This document shows positions 9,086 through 10,976 of a stretch of DNA of 10,976 nt, one piece after another. A model generated the notes under the pieces. That model saw nothing but the letters and a program-made list of their open reading frames with translations. It was not told the DNA's origin and did not search any database. Position numbers and translations under genes: made by a program. Source of the stretch: an uncultured Collinsella sp. (lineage in GTDB: Bacteria > Actinomycetota > Coriobacteriia > Coriobacteriales > Coriobacteriaceae); NCBI GenBank assembly GCA_900555745.1, contig USMH01000021.1, forward strand, positions 1 to 10,976, read 5' to 3'. Numbering within the stretch: the first letter of the stretch is position 1; every line of letters starts with the position of its first letter.

Positions 9086-9115
9086 CGGTGGGCACGGCGC
9101 TGGTCGCGCCCACCG
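9086..9115 (-). other. stem-loop in the glgP-glgC intergenic region
   Basis: Arms CGGTGGGC (9086-9093) and GCCCACCG (9108-9115) pair over 8 bases, with a possible inner GCG/CGC pairing (9097-9099 with 9105-9107). On the minus strand the hairpin is followed by CTAATGGGTTAG, with no T-run, so read-through into glgC is expected. It is 34 bases after the glgP stop codon and 39 before the glgC start. A role as a 3' stabiliser of glgP mRNA or as an attenuator is possible. No separate glgC promoter was recognised here. Confidence 0.5.
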
Positions 9116-9149
9116 AATAATGCCGTGCGGCAAAGGGAGCTCGCGGCCT

Positions 9150-10976
9150 TTACGCGTGCCAGATCTCGTCGCGGTACTCGCGAATGGTGCGGTCGCTCGA
9201 GAACCAGCCCGAGGAGGCGGTGTTGAGCAGCGCCTTGCGGTTCCAGGTCTCCTGGTCGCCGTAGCTGCCCGTGAGCTTCTCCCATGCATCCACGTAGCTG
9301 CGGAAGTCGGCCATGACCAGGTCGGGGTCGTTGTTGTTCATAAGCTCGTTGTAAATGCTCTCGAAGTTGCCCGAAAGACCCGCAAAGGTGTTGTCCTTGA
9401 GCTCGTCCATCACGCGGCCCAGACGCTCGCGGTCGCCGTTGAGGGTATCCCATGCAAAGTAGCTGTTGGATGCCCAGAGCTGCTCGACCTCGGGGGCGGT
9501 CAGACCAAAGATGGCCTCGTTCTCGCGACCGGCCAGGTCGGCGATCTCGATGTTGGCGCCGTCGAGAGTGCCCAGCGTAATGGCACCGTTCATCATGAGC
9601 TTCATGTTGGACGTGCCCGAGGCCTCCTTGCCGGCCGTGGAGATCTGCTCCGAGATCTCGGCGGCAGGGTATATGAGCTGGGCGTTGCTCACGCGGAAGT
9701 TGGGGATAAAGCAGACCTTCATGACCTCGTTGACGCGGGCATCGTTGTTGATGACGTCGGCGACGGAGTTAATGAGGCGGATGGTCTCCTTGGCAAAGGT
9801 GTAGCTCGAGGCAGCCTTGCCGCTGAAGATGAAGGTCGTCGGCGTCACGTGGAAGTTGGGATCCGCGATGCGACGGTTGTAGATGTCCATCACCTTCATG
9901 ATGTTCATGAGCTGGCGCTTGTAGGCATGGAAGCGCTTTACCTGAACGTCGAAGACGGTGTTGGGGTCGATGACCAGACCGGTTTCGGCCTTAACGTAGG
10001 CGGCCAGACGCTCCTTGTTGGCGCGCTTGGAGGCACCCACGGCCTTCAGGAACTCGGTGTCGTTCTGGAACTCCTTGAGTTTCTCCAGCTCAAAGGCGTC
10101 CTTGAGCCAACCGTCGCCAATGGCCTCGGTCACGAGCTTGGCGTAGGTGGGGTTGGCCTCGGCAAAGAAGCGACGGTGCGAGATGCCGTTGGTCTTGTTG
10201 TTGAACTTTTCGGGCGTCAGGGCATAGAAGTCCTTGAGCACGATGTTCTTGATGATGTCGGAGTGGATCTTGGCCACGCCGTTGACGCTGTGGCTGCAGA
10301 TCACGGACAGGTTGGCCATGCGAATCTCGCCGTCCCACAGAATGGCGGTCTGGCGCAGACGCTCCTGCCAGCCCTCCTGCGTGGTGTCGAACGACTCGTG
10401 CCAACGACGGCTGATCTCGTCGATGATCTGGTACACGCGGGGGAGCAGCTTGGAGAACGTGCCGATGGGCCACTTCTCCAGAGCCTCGGGCAGGATGGTG
10501 TGGTTGGTGTAGCTCACGACCTGCGTCACGATGTTCCAGACGTCGTCCCACTCGAGCTTCTTCTCGTCGATGAGGATGCGCATGAGCTCGGGGCCGCACA
10601 TGGCGGGGTGCGTATCGTTGGTGTGGATGGCCACAAACTGCGGCAGCAGCTCCCAGTTCGCGCCGTGCTCCTTCTCAAAGGTGTCGAGCAGGCTGTAGAT
10701 GCCGGCCGATACAAATAGATATTCCTGCTTCAGGCGCAGCAGACGGCCGTGCTCGCCGGCGTCGTTGGGGTAGAGGATGGCGCTGATGGCCTCGGCCTCG
10801 GCACGCTCGGCGTCTGCCAGGGCGTAGTCGCCGCGGTTGAAGGCCTCCAGATCGAAGTGCTCCTCGACCGGCTCGGCAGCCCAGACGCGCAGCTTGTTGA
10901 CGGTCTCGCCGGCATAGCCCACAACGGGGATGTCGTAGGGGACGGCCAGGATATCCTGCGTGTCCACCGTGCGGTA
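9150..10976 (-). CDS. glgP: glycogen/alpha-glucan phosphorylase (GT35), N-terminus outside the window
   Basis: The frame is open to the right edge, so this is the last 608 residues of a protein normally about 750-850 long. GlgP removes single glucose units from alpha-1,4 chain ends with phosphate, giving glucose-1-phosphate, and needs pyridoxal phosphate (PLP). Family motifs, counted from the edge (first complete codon = 1), include ILYPNDAGEHGRLLRLKQEY (67-86), HTNDTHPAM (118-126), SYTNHTILPEALEKW (155-169), NKTNGISHRRFFAEANP (260-276) and VQVKRFHAYKRQ (344-355). The PLP lysine is in EASGTSNMKLMMNGA, at K459, followed by LGTLDGANIEI. The C-terminus RDEIWHA is complete. The motif variants (SHRR, FHAYKRQ) look Firmicutes-like. 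It is the most upstream glg gene seen, and the operon promoter must lie beyond the edge. Confidence 0.96.
   Translation of the reverse strand, partial: YRTVDTQDILAVPYDIPVVGYAGETVNKLRVWAAEPVEEHFDLEAFNRGDYALADAERAEAEAISAILYPNDAGEHGRLLRLKQEYLFVSAGIYSLLDTFEKEHGANWELLPQFVAIHTNDTHPAMCGPELMRILIDEKKLEWDDVWNIVTQVVSYTNHTILPEALEKWPIGTFSKLLPRVYQIIDEISRRWHESFDTTQEGWQERLRQTAILWDGEIRMANLSVICSHSVNGVAKIHSDIIKNIVLKDFYALTPEKFNNKTNGISHRRFFAEANPTYAKLVTEAIGDGWLKDAFELEKLKEFQNDTEFLKAVGASKRANKERLAAYVKAETGLVIDPNTVFDVQVKRFHAYKRQLMNIMKVMDIYNRRIADPNFHVTPTTFIFSGKAASSYTFAKETIRLINSVADVINNDARVNEVMKVCFIPNFRVSNAQLIYPAAEISEQISTAGKEASGTSNMKLMMNGAITLGTLDGANIEIADLAGRENEAIFGLTAPEVEQLWASNSYFAWDTLNGDRERLGRVMDELKDNTFAGLSGNFESIYNELMNNNDPDLVMADFRSYVDAWEKLTGSYGDQETWNRKALLNTASSGWFSSDRTIREYRDEIWHA

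Noticed and set aside
9120..10718. Plus-strand open frame (532 codons) opposite glgP
   Set aside because: Antisense to well-conserved phosphorylase motifs, with a low-complexity Val/Gly/Leu/Asp translation and no family resemblance.

Overview
The window is a GC-rich stretch of chromosome, tightly packed with genes for glycogen and alpha-glucan metabolism. The best guess is a gut Coriobacteriia actinomycete such as Collinsella. This is inferred from the base composition, the Firmicutes-like GlgC/GlgD pair and the gene order. It is not proven by any marker gene here.

Layout. On the plus strand, only the end of a ribosomal RNA cytosine-5 methyltransferase (RsmB/Sun/NOP2 family) is present, ending at 454. 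Everything else is on the minus strand. Read in the direction of transcription (high to low coordinates), it runs: glgP (glycogen phosphorylase, 5' end cut by the window edge), glgC and glgD (paired ADP-glucose pyrophosphorylase subunits, GlgD apparently non-catalytic), and glgA (glycogen synthase with a very long Lys/Ala/Thr-rich tail). A 215-base gap follows, holding a glgA terminator and a promoter candidate. Next come an 1098-residue fusion of a GH13 neopullulanase-like amylase to a GH77 4-alpha-glucanotransferase, and a small FmdB-type zinc-ribbon protein. A strong hairpin terminator (578-605) and a large, near-perfect palindrome (461-527) separate the two converging strands.

How the genes fit together. 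GlgC/GlgD would make ADP-glucose and GlgA would add it to growing alpha-1,4 chains. GlgP would release glucose-1-phosphate from chain ends. The GH13-GH77 fusion has no signal peptide, so it probably works in the cytoplasm, cutting and rearranging the short oligosaccharides or limit dextrins left by GlgP. No branching enzyme (GlgB), GlgX or pullulanase gene lies in the window. The glg genes look like one transcript, with hairpins in two of the three intergenic junctions and translational coupling at the third. The operon promoter is outside the window.

The two most unusual features are the histone-H1-like tail of about 244 residues on GlgA and the two-enzyme GH13-GH77 fusion. Neither looks like an assembly artefact, because both are clean single reading frames with intact catalytic motifs.
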